A DNA stretch of 64,000 bases from Aquibacillus rhizosphaerae (GTDB lineage: Bacteria > Bacillota > Bacilli > Bacillales > Amphibacillaceae), in the NCBI RefSeq assembly GCF_030282825.1, contig NZ_JASTZU010000012.1, positions 62,001 to 126,000 of the forward strand, written 5' to 3'. The notes beneath the pieces are model-generated. The model saw only the letters and a list, made by a program, of their open reading frames with translations. It ran no database searches and was not told the origin of the DNA. This document shows positions 17,674 to 25,843 of this stretch, in pieces (within the stretch, counting starts at the first letter, position 1; every line of letters begins with the position of its first letter). A program made the position numbers and the translations under genes.

Positions 17674-18237
17674 ATGAATCCAATTATGCTTGATTTCCCA
17701 AACCGATTTGAAACAGAACGCTTATCTATTAGATTACCACTCCCTGGTGATGGTGAAGCTGTTTATAATTCAATAGAGGCTTCTATTGAAGACTTGAGAG
17801 ATTGGTTACCATTTGCACAAAAACAACAAAGTAAAGAGCAAGTGGAAGTAAATATCCGTGAAGCACATATTAACTTTTTAAATCGTGAAGATTTACGCTT
17901 GCTGATTTTTTTAAAGGAAACGGGTGATTTAGTCGGTTCATCTGGCCTACATCGAATCGATTGGAATGTACCAAAATTTGAGATTGGTTATTGGATTGAT
18001 TCTCGCTTTAGTGGAAAAGGTTATATGTCAGAAGCAGTTGAAGGAATTACATCGTTTGCTTTTGATCATCTACATGCCAAGCGAGTTGAAATTCGTTGTG
18101 ATGCAGTTAACTATAAAAGTAAAGCAATACCCGAAAAATTAAACTATCAACTTGAAGGCATCCTACGAAATGAAGATCGTTCCGTCGATGGTAGTGAACT
18201 CCGAGATACATGTGTCTATGCTAAGATTAGAGATTGA
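17674..18237 (+). CDS. GNAT N-acetyltransferase, RimJ/RimL type
   Basis: 187 residues of the GNAT fold: ETERLSIRLPLPGDG at the start, the acetyl-CoA-binding segment around FEIGYWIDSRFSGKGYMSEA (about 105-125, with the Q/RxxGxG-like loop R-F-S-G-K-G) and the VEIRCDAVNYKSKA strand-helix that marks the RimJ/RimL class. Members acetylate ribosomal protein N-termini or small molecules. The usual NxxS position reads NYKSKAIPEKLNY. AGAGGCG lies seven or eight bases before the ATG. It stands alone, followed by repeat array C. Confidence 0.88.
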   Translation: MNPIMLDFPNRFETERLSIRLPLPGDGEAVYNSIEASIEDLRDWLPFAQKQQSKEQVEVNIREAHINFLNREDLRLLIFLKETGDLVGSSGLHRIDWNVPKFEIGYWIDSRFSGKGYMSEAVEGITSFAFDHLHAKRVEIRCDAVNYKSKAIPEKLNYQLEGILRNEDRSVDGSELRDTCVYAKIRD

Positions 18238-18267
18238 TTTATTGTTAGGCTGTTAGTGGTGGGTAGA

Positions 18268-18650
18268 AGGATATGCCCGTTCGATTCAGTTATATGAACT
18301 TTTTAACCGGCTTTATGCCCTTTGCAACTTGTTATTTGCCCGCGGGATTTATATATATGAACTTTCAATCTAAGTATTTGCTCGTTCGGTCGTGGCATAT
18401 GCCCATTCATCATGGCATTTGGCTGAACCACCGCAGGAAATTCCCACACCTAGGTATATGCGCTCGTTAGACGGTGGGATATGCCTACCAGACCCAGATA
18501 AATGCTCGTTCACTTGTATATGCCCACTTAAGTGGTTGTATGCTCGTTTGGTCGTAGGATATGCCCACAACCCCGGCCGATATGCCCGCCAGATCCAAAT
18601 AAATAAACTTTCAATCTACGTATATGCTCGTTCGGCTTGTGTGATAGAAT
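18268..18650. repeat. Array C of degenerate ~21-bp tandem repeats
   Basis: About 18 units of the same family and orientation as arrays A and B: cores ATATGCCCGTTCG, ATATGAACTTTC, TATATGCTCGTTCGG. Near-copies inside the array include the block starting ACTTTCAATCTA at 18361 and 18607, and GCTCGTT(C/T)GGTCGT at 18380 and 18542. Frames at 18273-18470, 18392-18652 and 18570-18370 show seven-residue periodicity but lack ribosome sites. The array fills the gap between the GNAT gene and the YfkAB-like gene. Confidence 0.85.
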
Positions 18651-18700
18651 GAGAGAGGCATTATCCTCATTACCTGAGGTGGAAAGGATGTTTCATATAT

Positions 18701-19825
18701 ATGAATACAAAAACTGAGCTTCGTACACTTACCCCATCCTATGATCCTTGGGAGGCTTATATGGATGTTGAACAATATGGCAAGATGACTTTATCTAATA
18801 TTGAATTTACTACGACTACATTGTGTAACATGCGTTGTGCACACTGTGCTGTTGGCTACACACTCCAAAATCGCGATCCAGAGGCGCTTCCGATTGAATT
18901 ATTTATAAAGCGTTTAGATGAAATTCCTAATCTTAGAACACTTAGTATTACTGGTGGAGAGCCAATGATGTCAAAAAAATCAGTTCGAAACTATGTGGTT
19001 CCTTTACTAAAGTATGCGCATGAGCGTGGTGTAAGGACACAAATGAATTCTAATTTAACGTTACCATCTAGTCGTTATGAGGAGATTATTCCGTTTCTTG
19101 ATGTTCTACATATTTCTCATAACTGGGGGACGATAGAAGAGTTTACCGAGACAGGGTTTGCAAGGATGGACCGCAAGCCTACCAAAGAAAATAGACAAAA
19201 GTATTTTGATCGAATGGTGGAGAACTCACAATTGTTATCCAGTCGGGGTGTGATGGTATCTGCAGAGACAATGTTAAATAAGCGGACATATCCTTATCTA
19301 GAAAAGATTCATGATCATGTGATTGAGATGGGTTGTGCACGCCATGAGATTCATCCGATGTACCCGGTAGACTTTGCAAGTAACTTAGAAACGTTAAATT
19401 TAGATGAAACTCGAACAGCTATCAAAAGGTTATTGGATCATCGACAAGAAAATGTTTGGATGTTGTTTGGTACATTACCATTTTATCCGTGTAGTTCTTC
19501 TAATCAGGATTTAAATCTGCTGCAACGATTGTACAATGAAAAAAATGTTACGGTAAGAAATGATCCGGATGGACGTTCTCGATTAAATGTAAATATTTTT
19601 TCTGGTGAAGTTATTGTGACTGATTTTGGAGATGAACCACCTCTTGGTAATATTCAACAAACATCTTTACCAGATGCTTATCAACGATGGATGCACACAA
19701 AAACTGCAAAAAGTTTAAATTGTCATTGCCCTGCAGTAAAGTGCTTAGGCCCAAATGTGTTAGTGAAAAACACGTACTATCCAGAAGTTGACTTTCAACA
19801 AAGAAAAACGAATATTAGCTTGTAA
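18701..19825 (+). CDS. yfkAB: Radical SAM protein of the YfkAB family
   Basis: 374 residues. The N-terminal radical SAM domain has the iron-sulfur motif CNMRCAHC (CxxxCxxC, about residues 43-50), a SAM-binding ITGGEPMM segment near 85 and alternating beta strands. The C-terminal part has a second cysteine set, CHCPAVKC (about 344-351), the CxC pattern of the YfkA/YfkB-type proteins that probably holds another cluster. The reaction is unknown. In B. subtilis the gene is split into yfkA and yfkB; here it is a single intact frame. The ATG follows GGTGGAAAGG by about 13 bases, and a small hairpin (18665-18679) overlaps the leader. Confidence 0.85.
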   Translation: MNTKTELRTLTPSYDPWEAYMDVEQYGKMTLSNIEFTTTTLCNMRCAHCAVGYTLQNRDPEALPIELFIKRLDEIPNLRTLSITGGEPMMSKKSVRNYVVPLLKYAHERGVRTQMNSNLTLPSSRYEEIIPFLDVLHISHNWGTIEEFTETGFARMDRKPTKENRQKYFDRMVENSQLLSSRGVMVSAETMLNKRTYPYLEKIHDHVIEMGCARHEIHPMYPVDFASNLETLNLDETRTAIKRLLDHRQENVWMLFGTLPFYPCSSSNQDLNLLQRLYNEKNVTVRNDPDGRSRLNVNIFSGEVIVTDFGDEPPLGNIQQTSLPDAYQRWMHTKTAKSLNCHCPAVKCLGPNVLVKNTYYPEVDFQQRKTNISL

Positions 19826-19834
19826 TCAAAGCAA

Positions 19835-19874
19835 AAAAAGCAGTTCAATTGAACATAATTGGACTGCTTTTTCT
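19835..19874 (+). terminator. Strong intrinsic terminator after yfkAB
   Basis: A 16-bp stem (19835-19850 with 19857-19872, one G-U pair), 6-base loop; the 3' arm ends in TTTTT. Confidence 0.9.
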
Positions 19875-19936
19875 GTTGATTTAACAAAGGTTGAATGGAT
19901 ACGATGGTAAAATAACTAAACTTTATCAAATAAAAC

Positions 19937-20056
19937 ACAGGAACTTCATATTTTCATCACATATATCAATTTGTTGTAGGAGAACTGTCCGAGAGCGAGC
20001 TATACTTTTTAAAAAGTGGTGCACAGGTAAAAGAACTGAGTGAAGAAAATCATCAT
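19937..20056 (+). pseudogene. Short C-terminal-like gene fragment
   Basis: A plus-strand frame without a start reads IYQFVVGELSESELYFLKSG and on to AQVKELSEENHH before a stop. The composition looks like real protein, but the frame begins after a stop and has no start codon or ribosome site. I treat it as a decayed remnant of unknown family. Confidence 0.3.
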
Positions 20057-20078
20057 TAGGTAGAGTGTCTCTTTCCTG

Positions 20079-20190
20079 TCACTTAATGACTGCAATGTCA
20101 TGGGAGCAGTTAGGGAGTTTGGGATTAACCGCTCCTATGATAGCCTTTGCTAGGATTCCATCAATAACAGTCTTTTTAAAAACAACTGTT
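20079..20190 (-). pseudogene. Short gene fragment on the minus strand
   Basis: The minus strand reads VVFKKTVIDGILAKAIIGAV then NPKLPNCSHDIAVIK and stops at 20079. A stop precedes it and no start codon fits. It lies next to another remnant in the opposite direction, which suggests a decayed region between yfkAB and relP. Family unknown; a plus-strand frame over the same bases (20065-20277) is less protein-like. Confidence 0.3.
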
Positions 20191-20406
20191 TATATAAAAG
20201 TATCTTCTTATCTAATGAAACTTCTACTACCTATATTTCGTATTATGTATGTAAGGCTTATTAGATTCTATATGTAAAATAGTACATAACTCGAAAAAAA
20301 CTAAACAGGTGACAATTATCGTAACAATGGAAAACAACACGGTTTCTTAAAATTATGGTGATATAATTTATATGTTAACAAACTGTTTTGGAAAGGTTGA
20401 TGCAGT

Positions 20407-21051
20407 ATGAATAGTTTTCAAGATAACTTTAACGAATGGAAAAACGGACTATTGATTTATAAATTTGCGCTTGATGAAATAAATACTAAATTAAATATTC
20501 TAAATGAAGAATTTCAATTCATTCACAATCACAACCCAATTGAACACATTAAATCCCGAATTAAAGATCCGGAAAGTATTATTAGAAAGTTAAAGCGCAA
20601 GGGTCTACCTGTTACACTAGAAAATGCAAGAGCTAATCTTAATGATATCGCAGGAATTCGAGTTACTTGTTCGTTTGTACGAGACATTTACAAGATTTAT
20701 GAAATGATTACTACCCAAGATGATATTAAAACGATTAAAGTAAAGGATTATATTAAGAATGCAAAAGAGAATGGCTATCGTAGTTTGCATATAATCTTAG
20801 AAGTACCTGTGTTTCTAGCGGACCGGACGGAATATGTACCAGTTGAAATTCAGGTTCGAACGATTGCTATGGATACGTGGGCAAGTTTAGAACATAAAAT
20901 ATTTTACAAATTTGATCAAGATATCCCTGAAATACTCAAGCAAGAATTAAAGTTAGCAGCAGATACAGTAACAGCTTTGGATGATAAAATGGAGTATATT
21001 AACACGGAAGTGGATAAGATTAAAGTTACTTCTAAAGTCCCCAGCGTATAA
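20407..21051 (+). CDS. relP: Small alarmone synthetase (YwaC/RelP-type GTP pyrophosphokinase)
   Basis: 214 residues, the single-domain (p)ppGpp synthetase fold: HNPIEHIKSRIKDPESI near the start, the catalytic DIAGIRVTCSFV (about 80-91), KDYI...NGYRSLHI (about 116-127) and the closing EIQVRTIAMDTWASLEHK (about 142-159). It transfers pyrophosphate from ATP to GTP or GDP. The WKNGLLIYKFAL opening and its position as a single gene fit YwaC (RelP) better than YjbM (RelQ). In B. subtilis ywaC responds to cell-wall stress. TTGGAAAGG stands before the ATG; a long terminator follows. Confidence 0.9.
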   Translation: MNSFQDNFNEWKNGLLIYKFALDEINTKLNILNEEFQFIHNHNPIEHIKSRIKDPESIIRKLKRKGLPVTLENARANLNDIAGIRVTCSFVRDIYKIYEMITTQDDIKTIKVKDYIKNAKENGYRSLHIILEVPVFLADRTEYVPVEIQVRTIAMDTWASLEHKIFYKFDQDIPEILKQELKLAADTVTALDDKMEYINTEVDKIKVTSKVPSV

Positions 21052-21065
21052 TAATAGTAGATAAC

Positions 21066-21112
21066 AAAATAGGCCTAATTCTGTTCAATTTTTGAATTAG
21101 GCCTATTTTATT
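21066..21112. terminator. Long intrinsic terminator after relP
   Basis: A perfect 16-bp stem (21066-21081 with 21094-21109) with AAAA/TTTT ends, so it can act on both strands. Confidence 0.9.
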
Positions 21113-21200
21113 GCTAATGAAATGAGAATAAAATAGCTAATTAAGTTAAAAGTTATTTGTAATAGCCTCAAAAGTAACCCAACCATATACTTCACCAACT

Positions 21201-21228
21201 TGGAAGCAAAGAACCGTCCCCTGCTTCC
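21201..21228. repeat. Short hairpin with an AACCGTCCCC loop motif
   Basis: TGGAAGCA pairs with TGCTTCCA around a loop containing AACCGTCCCC. Such GTCCCC-containing hairpins recur between genes in many Bacillaceae and resemble REP-like elements; only one copy is seen here. Confidence 0.4.
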
Positions 21229-21321
21229 AAATAGATTAGTTGTTTATTTGTGTTAACTTACGGGAATTGAAGGATAATACATAATAAAGTTAACTTGAAA
21301 GAAACGAAAGGATGCGAAGAA

Positions 21322-22209
21322 ATGAAGCGTGTTGCGATTATTTTTAATCCAGCATCAGGAAAAGGCAAACTAGATCAGTATAAGGATAAAATAATGAGTG
21401 AATTAACTGATACTTTTGCTGAGGTAAATGTCTATTATACGGAACAACCTGGTGATGGGAAGGAAATTGTAGAAAGAGTCGCCAACGAAGTTGATATCAT
21501 TATTGCAGCTGGTGGTGATGGAACAGTAAATGAAATTGTTAATGCCCTATGTCCGCTTGAAAATAGACCTGCTTTCGCAATAATTCCAGGTGGTACAAGC
21601 AATGACTTTTCTAGAGCTGTTGGGATGAACCAGAATCCATTAAAAGCTACCGAACAACTAACAGAGATGACATTAGAAAAAGTCGATGTAGGTCAAACAG
21701 ATAAAAACTATTTTCTCAACTTTTGGGGAATTGGTTTAATTACACATGTTGCCTCTAATGTTGATTCGCAAATAAAAGACCGGTACGGCCGATTTGCGTA
21801 TTATTTACGGACGGCCCAAACAATGGGAAAAGCCCAACCCTTTCATCTAAAGCTTGAAGCAGACAACTTTAGCTTTGATGATGAAGCGGCTATGCTCGTA
21901 GTTGGAAATGGAACGTTTACTGCGGGTGTCCAAGCTTTTTTTCCAAAAGGAGATGTACAAGATGGCATGCTTGATGTGCTTTTAATTAAGGAAACTTCTG
22001 TCCAAGTATTTTGGAAAATGCTTCAATCGAAAATGGCTAATCAACCGACACAAGAGGAAGGTTATATTTATTTCCAAACAAAAAAATTAAGCGTGTCAGC
22101 TACACCAGAACAACTTGTCGATTGTGATGGAGAACGTCGATGTTCAACGCCATCTGATATTACTGTCCTACCAAAACATTTGACGATGCTGGTTGGTAAT
22201 TTAAATTAA
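21322..22209 (+). CDS. YegS/DagK-type lipid (diacylglycerol) kinase
   Basis: 295 residues with the diacylglycerol-kinase catalytic fold: FNPASGKGK at residues 7-15, the nucleotide-binding GGDGTVNEIVNAL near 66-78 and PGGTSNDFSRA near 94. The second, beta-rich domain carries LLVGNGTF-like and DCDGE segments. Members phosphorylate diacylglycerol or related lipids at the membrane, recycling lipid from teichoic acid synthesis (DgkB in B. subtilis). I start at ATG 21322, nine bases after AAAGGA; the longer TTG frame (21295) has no ribosome site. The substrate is inferred from the family. Confidence 0.87.
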   Translation: MKRVAIIFNPASGKGKLDQYKDKIMSELTDTFAEVNVYYTEQPGDGKEIVERVANEVDIIIAAGGDGTVNEIVNALCPLENRPAFAIIPGGTSNDFSRAVGMNQNPLKATEQLTEMTLEKVDVGQTDKNYFLNFWGIGLITHVASNVDSQIKDRYGRFAYYLRTAQTMGKAQPFHLKLEADNFSFDDEAAMLVVGNGTFTAGVQAFFPKGDVQDGMLDVLLIKETSVQVFWKMLQSKMANQPTQEEGYIYFQTKKLSVSATPEQLVDCDGERRCSTPSDITVLPKHLTMLVGNLN

Positions 22210-22216
22210 TACATAA

Positions 22217-22250
22217 TAAACTCCCAAGCGTTTGCTTGGGAGTTTAATTT
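22217..22250. terminator. Bidirectional terminator between the lipid kinase and the SNF2 gene
   Basis: A 13-bp stem (22217-22229 with 22234-22246), GTTT loop, with A-rich and T-rich flanks. The two flanking genes converge on it; the SNF2 stop codon is at 22250-22252. Confidence 0.88.
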
Positions 22251-25200
22251 TATATTTGTACTTCCAATAGCTGTCTTAATTCTTTTTCTGATAGTTTAGA
22301 TAGCATCGTTTCTCCAGGTTGAATGATTTGATCGACAAGCTCACGTTTCTTTTGCTGCAGCTCATAAATCTTTTCTTCAATCGTACCCTCGGTGATCATC
22401 CGAATAATTTGTACCACTTTCTTTTGCCCGATTCGGTGTGCACGACCTGCTGCTTGTTCTTCAACCGCAGGATTCCACCAAAGATCATATAAAATAACTG
22501 TATCTGCTCCGGTTAAATTCAGTCCAGTCCCACCAGCTTTTAAGGAAATAAGAAAGACAGACTTCTCCCCGTTATTAAAAGCATCAACCATATCAATTCG
22601 TTTTTCAGACGGGGTAGATCCATCTAAATAAAATGTGTCATAGCCCTCGTCTTGTAGACTCGTATTGATTATTTTTAGCATGCTTGAAAACTGAGAGAAG
22701 ATTAATGCGCGTTTACCGCTATTTTTAAGCTCTTCCACTAGCTCTTTTAATTGTTCTAGCTTTCCTGATTGGCCACTGTAATTTTCCAAAAATAACGATG
22801 GATGACAACAGATTTGGCGTAGGCGGGTTAATCCAGCTAAGATTTCAAGTTTGCCTTTTTCAAAACCTTTTTCTTGAATCGTTTCGGTAATCCTTTGTTG
22901 CATTTGATCTACATAAGCCATGTACACTTCTTTTTGGTTCTTCGTTAAATCAGAGTATTGTACGGTTTCAATCTTATCAGGCAGTTCATCTAATACATCT
23001 TTCTTTAAACGCCGTAAAATAAATGGACGAGTAATCTTGGAAATATAGGCATGATCTAAATTCAAGAATGCCTTTTTGTTGCCAAATAGACCAGGCGAAA
23101 TCGTATAAAATAGCGACCATAATTCATCAAGTGAGTTTTCAATTGGTGTACCACTTAATGCAAAACGTTGCGTAGCACTTATTGAACGGACTGCTTTTGC
23201 TGTTTGTGTTAAATGGTTTTTTATCGCTTGTGCTTCATCAAGTATGAGTGCATCAAAATGAGATTTTTCATATAAATCAACATCCTTACGTAGCAATGGA
23301 TAAGATGTAATAAATACATCGACATCATCATTGTTATCTTCTGTTATTAAGTTTCGGCGCTGATTTTTATTGCCGATAATGATTTTTGTCGTCATCGAAG
23401 GGGCAAATTTTTCAAACTCCTTTTTCCAGTTATACAATAAAGATGCCGGCGCAACGACTATGCTTGGTGATTTCCTATCACGTGCTTGTTTTTCTGCTAG
23501 TAAATAGGTAATAGTTTGAAGTGTCTTTCCAAGACCCATGTCATCGGCTAGGATTCCACCCAGATGATAATGAGATAGAGTTCTTAGCCATTGGTAGCCA
23601 ACAAACTGATAGTCTCTTAGCTCTGCTTGTATGCCATCAGGTAATGGAAAATTTAGTTCAGTTGGTTGTTTTAACTCTGTTAATAATTGCCTGAATGATT
23701 GACTATATTGAGCGCTTGAACTATTTAATGTATCTTCTATTTGGAAACTGCGTGCTGCTGGAACTTGCAGGTGCCCTTGATCGATTTTATTTTTATTTAA
23801 CTGTAGTTGATCAGCCAGGTCATAAAAGGACTCAAATGCTTCACCTTGAAGCGAAAGAAGTGCACCGTTTGGAATTCGGTAGTATCGCTTTTTTTCAATC
23901 ATAGCTTGAAGCACGTCTTGCACATCTGATTGTGAGATTCCTTCTATATCAAAATGTATATCGAGCATGCCGCGATTGGTATCTACATTTACGTTTGAAA
24001 TTAGCTCAGGCTTTTGTTCGACAATCATTGTTTTTACTTCATCAGAAACGTACACAGTAGCTAATCTTTCTAAATCTGCGATGGTCTCATTGATAAATGT
24101 GTATATGGCATCATTTTTAAATAATTGAAACTGCTTATTTAAATAAACAAATTCTGCCTTTTCTAGTAGTTCGAGAATTCGCATTTCCCTGGATATATCT
24201 CTTTTAATCACCGAATCATTGGACGAACTATCCACATAAGGTCGTACGATTCTATTGCCATAGTGAAATTCTACTTTAGCCATTAAAGCATTTTTTTGTT
24301 CTTCCACATACACTTTCGCTCGGAGTGGAGCAACCGTAATCGTATCTTTTGTTTTTTCGGAATAGTTAACGGTTCCGATTTTTTCTAATTTAGGAACGAC
24401 ATTTGTAATAAATGATTCTATTTTATCTCTACTAATATCGTGCGTTTGTTTTGTCCGATATGGTAAGAGTGCATAAAGTTGGTCGATTATTTTATGTTGT
24501 TCTTCTGTCAATCGATAAAATACACCTTGTTTAACTAAATAGCCATAACTACTTAAGAAAGTGAATTCAGAAAGTGCAGAAATATCAATATTATAGTGTT
24601 CCTCTGTTTGACTATCTAATTTGAAATCAAGATGATCGATTTCATCTCGAAGTGATACACCAGCTACTACTTCTCCGTCATATGATTTATAAAAACCTGC
24701 CTGCGCACTAATATTATCAATTAAGTTATCAGCCATTCCTGGTGGGATAATGATGGTACGTTTATCATGGAGTGGGTTTGAAAAGGAATTTTCAAAAAGC
24801 GACTCATTTTCATAGGCAGTTAAAATCATTTTGATGATTTCTTTATCGTTATCACTAAATTCGTGGTACTTCGGATCATAAGCAAACTTAGCTGTTAATG
24901 CGTATGTTTTTGCTTTTTTTATATGAACAAGAAACTCTCGTATGTTTTTAATGACATATAATTTCTTTATACCTATTTTCAATTCTACTTCTAAGAACGA
25001 CATCGAATTGTGTGGGTTAATTCTACTTCCAATGATATATTCTACTTCTAACTGTTCCTTATTTGAGGAGAACTCTCGTTTATCATTAGAAAATACATCT
25101 AGGATTCTTGTTGTAAATGTATCATTGGGAACAGTTGTAGCTTTTTTTTGTGGTACCAGTTGTGCTTGTTTATTCGTGTTCAAGTTATTCCAAGAGTCTT

Positions 25201-25477
25201 GTCCAATTGCCAATAATACAGCAGCAATATGCTTGCATGTAAAATGGGTAGCATAGGCAGGACAATCACAACTTGCTTCTAGTTCATCATTTTCAAAGAA
25301 AAAGATTCTAACGCTATATGATTCCGTTCCTCGAACATATCCACGCCACGAATTTATCGACGGATTGTAGCTTAAACCATGGACGCGTCCTTGTTTGAAA
25401 TAATTGTATCCTCTTTTATAAAAACGTTCGCCAGTAATTCGAACGATATCTTGTTTGTCTAAGAAAAAGGTTCGCAA
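22250..25477 (-). CDS. SWIM zinc-finger SNF2-family DNA-dependent ATPase/helicase
   Basis: 1075 residues. An N-terminal SWIM finger is complete: Cys70, Cys72, Cys81 and His83 (CxCx8CxH). A large middle region (about 150-600) is bacterial-SNF2-specific. The Swi2/Snf2 ATPase has Walker A ADDMGLGKT near 640, a DEAQ box (LILDEAQAIKN), SGTPIENSLDELWSL, and the C-terminal helicase lobe with LIFSQFSSML, DGSTPSEKR and a QAAGRAHRIGQ arginine-finger motif. It is thought to move along double-stranded DNA and remodel bound proteins. The start is TTG with AGGGA upstream. It stands alone and is read against its neighbours. Same class as YwqA, but longer. Confidence 0.92.
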   Translation of the reverse strand: MRTFFLDKQDIVRITGERFYKRGYNYFKQGRVHGLSYNPSINSWRGYVRGTESYSVRIFFFENDELEASCDCPAYATHFTCKHIAAVLLAIGQDSWNNLNTNKQAQLVPQKKATTVPNDTFTTRILDVFSNDKREFSSNKEQLEVEYIIGSRINPHNSMSFLEVELKIGIKKLYVIKNIREFLVHIKKAKTYALTAKFAYDPKYHEFSDNDKEIIKMILTAYENESLFENSFSNPLHDKRTIIIPPGMADNLIDNISAQAGFYKSYDGEVVAGVSLRDEIDHLDFKLDSQTEEHYNIDISALSEFTFLSSYGYLVKQGVFYRLTEEQHKIIDQLYALLPYRTKQTHDISRDKIESFITNVVPKLEKIGTVNYSEKTKDTITVAPLRAKVYVEEQKNALMAKVEFHYGNRIVRPYVDSSSNDSVIKRDISREMRILELLEKAEFVYLNKQFQLFKNDAIYTFINETIADLERLATVYVSDEVKTMIVEQKPELISNVNVDTNRGMLDIHFDIEGISQSDVQDVLQAMIEKKRYYRIPNGALLSLQGEAFESFYDLADQLQLNKNKIDQGHLQVPAARSFQIEDTLNSSSAQYSQSFRQLLTELKQPTELNFPLPDGIQAELRDYQFVGYQWLRTLSHYHLGGILADDMGLGKTLQTITYLLAEKQARDRKSPSIVVAPASLLYNWKKEFEKFAPSMTTKIIIGNKNQRRNLITEDNNDDVDVFITSYPLLRKDVDLYEKSHFDALILDEAQAIKNHLTQTAKAVRSISATQRFALSGTPIENSLDELWSLFYTISPGLFGNKKAFLNLDHAYISKITRPFILRRLKKDVLDELPDKIETVQYSDLTKNQKEVYMAYVDQMQQRITETIQEKGFEKGKLEILAGLTRLRQICCHPSLFLENYSGQSGKLEQLKELVEELKNSGKRALIFSQFSSMLKIINTSLQDEGYDTFYLDGSTPSEKRIDMVDAFNNGEKSVFLISLKAGGTGLNLTGADTVILYDLWWNPAVEEQAAGRAHRIGQKKVVQIIRMITEGTIEEKIYELQQKKRELVDQIIQPGETMLSKLSEKELRQLLEVQI

Positions 25478-25663
25478 CGTTAATCCCTACCCTTGGTGAA
25501 TTGACATACATCCTTACATTATAACAAATGTTGCAAGCAATCTGCTAATCGGTTTTTATTATGCTGAAAAAATTGATTTGTTGATGTTTAAATTAACCGA
25601 AATATATAAGTGTAGACGTATATAAAAGTCCCATTGTCATAGGTATGGCTCGCTAAGATATAG

Positions 25664-25774
25664 TTGACTTTATCGCGGTTAACGTGCTATTTTTACTATC
25701 GTGAACAAAAAATAATCGATTGAAATTACAATTAAATTCATATAGATAATTAAAGGAGTATTATTCCAATGTAA
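25664..25774 (+). promoter_or_regulatory. prfC leader with a start-stop (AUG-UAA) element
   Basis: A possible promoter (TTGACT 25664-25669, 18-bp spacer, TATTTT 25688-25693) precedes a perfect ribosome site AAAGGAG (25752-25758). Ten bases later an ATG (25769-25771) is followed at once by TAA (25772-25774). The real prfC start is 70 bases downstream with its own site. Another -10-like TATAAT (25815-25820) would exclude the element from the mRNA, so its role is uncertain. Confidence 0.35.
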
Positions 25775-25843
25775 ACACAAATCCCGGATAAACATAGATT
25801 GATGATTTACGTATTATAATTGAATAGATTGGAAGGGATTTTT

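Noticed and set aside
18661-18700. A TPP-type riboswitch before the YfkAB-like gene
   Set aside because: Only a 5-bp CCTCA/TGAGG hairpin is present; the conserved thi-box is absent.
20065-20277. A 70-residue plus-strand ORF
   Set aside because: No ribosome site; the minus strand over the same bases reads more like a real protein fragment.
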